From Desulfocapsa sulfexigens (GTDB taxonomy: Bacteria; Desulfobacterota; Desulfobulbia; Desulfobulbales; Desulfocapsaceae): a stretch of 7,155 bases of DNA. The notes below the pieces were generated by a model. That model was not told the DNA's origin, did no database searches, and saw nothing but the letters and a program-made list of their open reading frames with translations. The translations under genes and the position numbers were made by a program. Where the stretch lies: positions 1 to 7,155 of the forward strand of contig DYNG01000034.1 in the NCBI GenBank assembly GCA_020721165.1. Reading direction: 5' to 3'. Position 1 is the stretch's first letter, and each line of letters begins with the position of its first letter. Below, one piece after another: positions 6,190-7,155 of this stretch.

Positions 6190-7098
6190 ATGGGAATTCG
6201 TGCGAAGTTTATAAGTATCATCAGTATATTAAGTTTAATCGCGACTATTGCTATTGGTTACAGCAGTTATATGTTTAGTCGTCAAAACGCCTTGGCTGAG
6301 GCCAAGTCAAAGGGTGAAATGCTGTTTAATTATGTGCAGGCCAGTGGCACTTTTTTTGCCAAATTTCAGAAACCGGTGGTTGATGAACTGATAATAGACA
6401 AGGATACCTTTATTCCTGAATTGATGTCTCGCTTTGTGGTGCAACGCATGAGCTTTGATGTGTTTCTGGAAAACCAGAAGAAAGGGTATCAGTTTAAACA
6501 GGCCACCATTGATCCCCTGTGGCCGGATAATAAAGCCGATGCCGAGGAGGTCAAAATTATCAAGGGGTTTGCCGCTACTCCTGCCGCCACCGTTAAGGAT
6601 GGTATTCTTACCAAGAATGGAGAACAATTTTTATACATCGCCAAACCAGTGAAGATTGACAAGCAAAGCTGCCTGACCTGTCACGGAAATCCAGCCGATG
6701 CGCCTCAGGATCAGCAGGATTTGTACGGCACTGAACATGGGTACAACTGGAAGATGAATGAGATCGTGGGCGCCAATATGGTCTATGTCTCCATCGAGGA
6801 GGCGCTGGTCGCGGCTAAGGCCATGGCCTGGAAAATCTTTCTGATTGGTATTGCCTGTCTGCTGGTAACCATTATCTGTATCTGGGTGTTCCTGGATCGG
6901 GGCGTGGTTGCGCCGATTGTCCGCCTGTCAAATATTGCCACGGATATCAGCCTGGGCAAGAATCTCTGTGACAGCGCCCATACCGATGCCAAGGATGAAA
7001 TTGGCGCCTTGGCCAACGGGATTGATCGCCTGCGAATCAGCGTCAATAAACTGTTGAAGCGCAGTTGTCCTGACAAGAATCAGGAGAAAAAAGAGTAG
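6190..7098 (+). CDS. DUF3365 (Tll0287-like) c-type heme sensor protein with HAMP domain
   Basis: A 302-residue inner-membrane protein. TM1 lies at about 7-29 and a periplasmic domain at 30-211. That domain has the DUF3365 pattern: PVVDELI, FVVQRMS, NGEQFLYIAKPVKI, then Cys161-Leu-Thr-Cys164-His165-Gly, a CXXCH covalent heme c site. TM2 is at about 216-235. A cytoplasmic HAMP linker follows (239-291) with the expected Pro242 and the DEIGALANGIDRLR second helix (269-282). Such proteins normally pass a redox or gas signal to a kinase or chemotaxis domain, but this one stops after HAMP with a short basic/charged tail. It may signal through a partner or act as a redox subunit. ATG at 6190 has GGAGGAG (6180-6186) just upstream; the TTG at 6178 falls at the edge of that site and is rejected. 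The gap of 104 bases after the second binding protein suggests one operon. Confidence 0.88.
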   Translation: MGIRAKFISIISILSLIATIAIGYSSYMFSRQNALAEAKSKGEMLFNYVQASGTFFAKFQKPVVDELIIDKDTFIPELMSRFVVQRMSFDVFLENQKKGYQFKQATIDPLWPDNKADAEEVKIIKGFAATPAATVKDGILTKNGEQFLYIAKPVKIDKQSCLTCHGNPADAPQDQQDLYGTEHGYNWKMNEIVGANMVYVSIEEALVAAKAMAWKIFLIGIACLLVTIICIWVFLDRGVVAPIVRLSNIATDISLGKNLCDSAHTDAKDEIGALANGIDRLRISVNKLLKRSCPDKNQEKKE

Positions 7099-7125
7099 GT
7101 ATCTCTAAAGTTATTGACGAGGGCC

Positions 7126-7155
7126 AAAAAGGCCCGTCAGCACTGTTGCTGACGG
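7126..7155 (+). terminator. Probable intrinsic terminator, cut by window edge
   Basis: An A tract (7126-7130) precedes GGCCCGTCAGCA; CCGTCAGCA (7134-7142) pairs perfectly with TGCTGACGG (7147-7155) around a 4-base loop. The stem probably continues past the window as GCC then T residues, mirroring the A-tract/stem form of the terminator at 2261-2299. It lies 28 bases after the DUF3365 stop. Confidence 0.7.

Noticed and set aside
6075..6278. 67-codon + strand frame between the second binding protein and the heme protein
   Set aside because: It overlaps both real genes out of frame, has no ribosome binding site and shows no motif.

Overview
The window looks like a chromosomal segment from an anaerobic Desulfobacterota (delta-proteobacterial) bacterium of the Desulfobulbales/Desulfuromonadales kind. 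This is inferred from gene content: a DUF3373 outer-membrane protein, a PerR-type peroxide regulator, stand-alone PstS-like periplasmic binding proteins and a c-type-heme DUF3365 sensor-like membrane protein. No rRNA, tRNA, CRISPR array, insertion sequence or phage gene was seen.

Left part (1-1640, + strand): the 3' end of an uncharacterised gene overlaps by four bases (GTGA) with a radical SAM gene that has a CX3CX2C cluster motif and several extra cysteines. The overlap suggests they are translated together. Next (1641-2170, + strand) comes a single perR gene. Its leader holds an 8-bp perfect inverted repeat and a 15-bp 7-1-7 palindrome resembling a PerR box, which suggests autoregulation. 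PerR keeps all five regulatory metal ligands and both zinc CxxC pairs.

Middle (2171-4387): a 17-bp-stem hairpin flanked by A and T tracts ends both perR and the convergent gene. That gene, on the - strand, encodes a 574-residue DUF3373 protein: signal peptide, coiled coil, then a beta-rich porin-like barrel. A well-formed sigma70-type promoter sits about 110 bases upstream of it, in a 342-base divergent intergenic region.

Right part (4388-7155, + strand): two tandem paralogous periplasmic binding proteins, about 60% identical by hand alignment, are followed by a two-TM protein with a periplasmic CXXCH heme site and a cytoplasmic HAMP domain but no output domain. A GC-rich hairpin after it is cut by the window edge and probably ends the group. 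No ABC permease or ATPase is present, and the residues that bind phosphate in PstS are replaced in both binding proteins. The most interesting hypothesis is therefore a small periplasmic ligand/heme sensing module rather than a phosphate importer.
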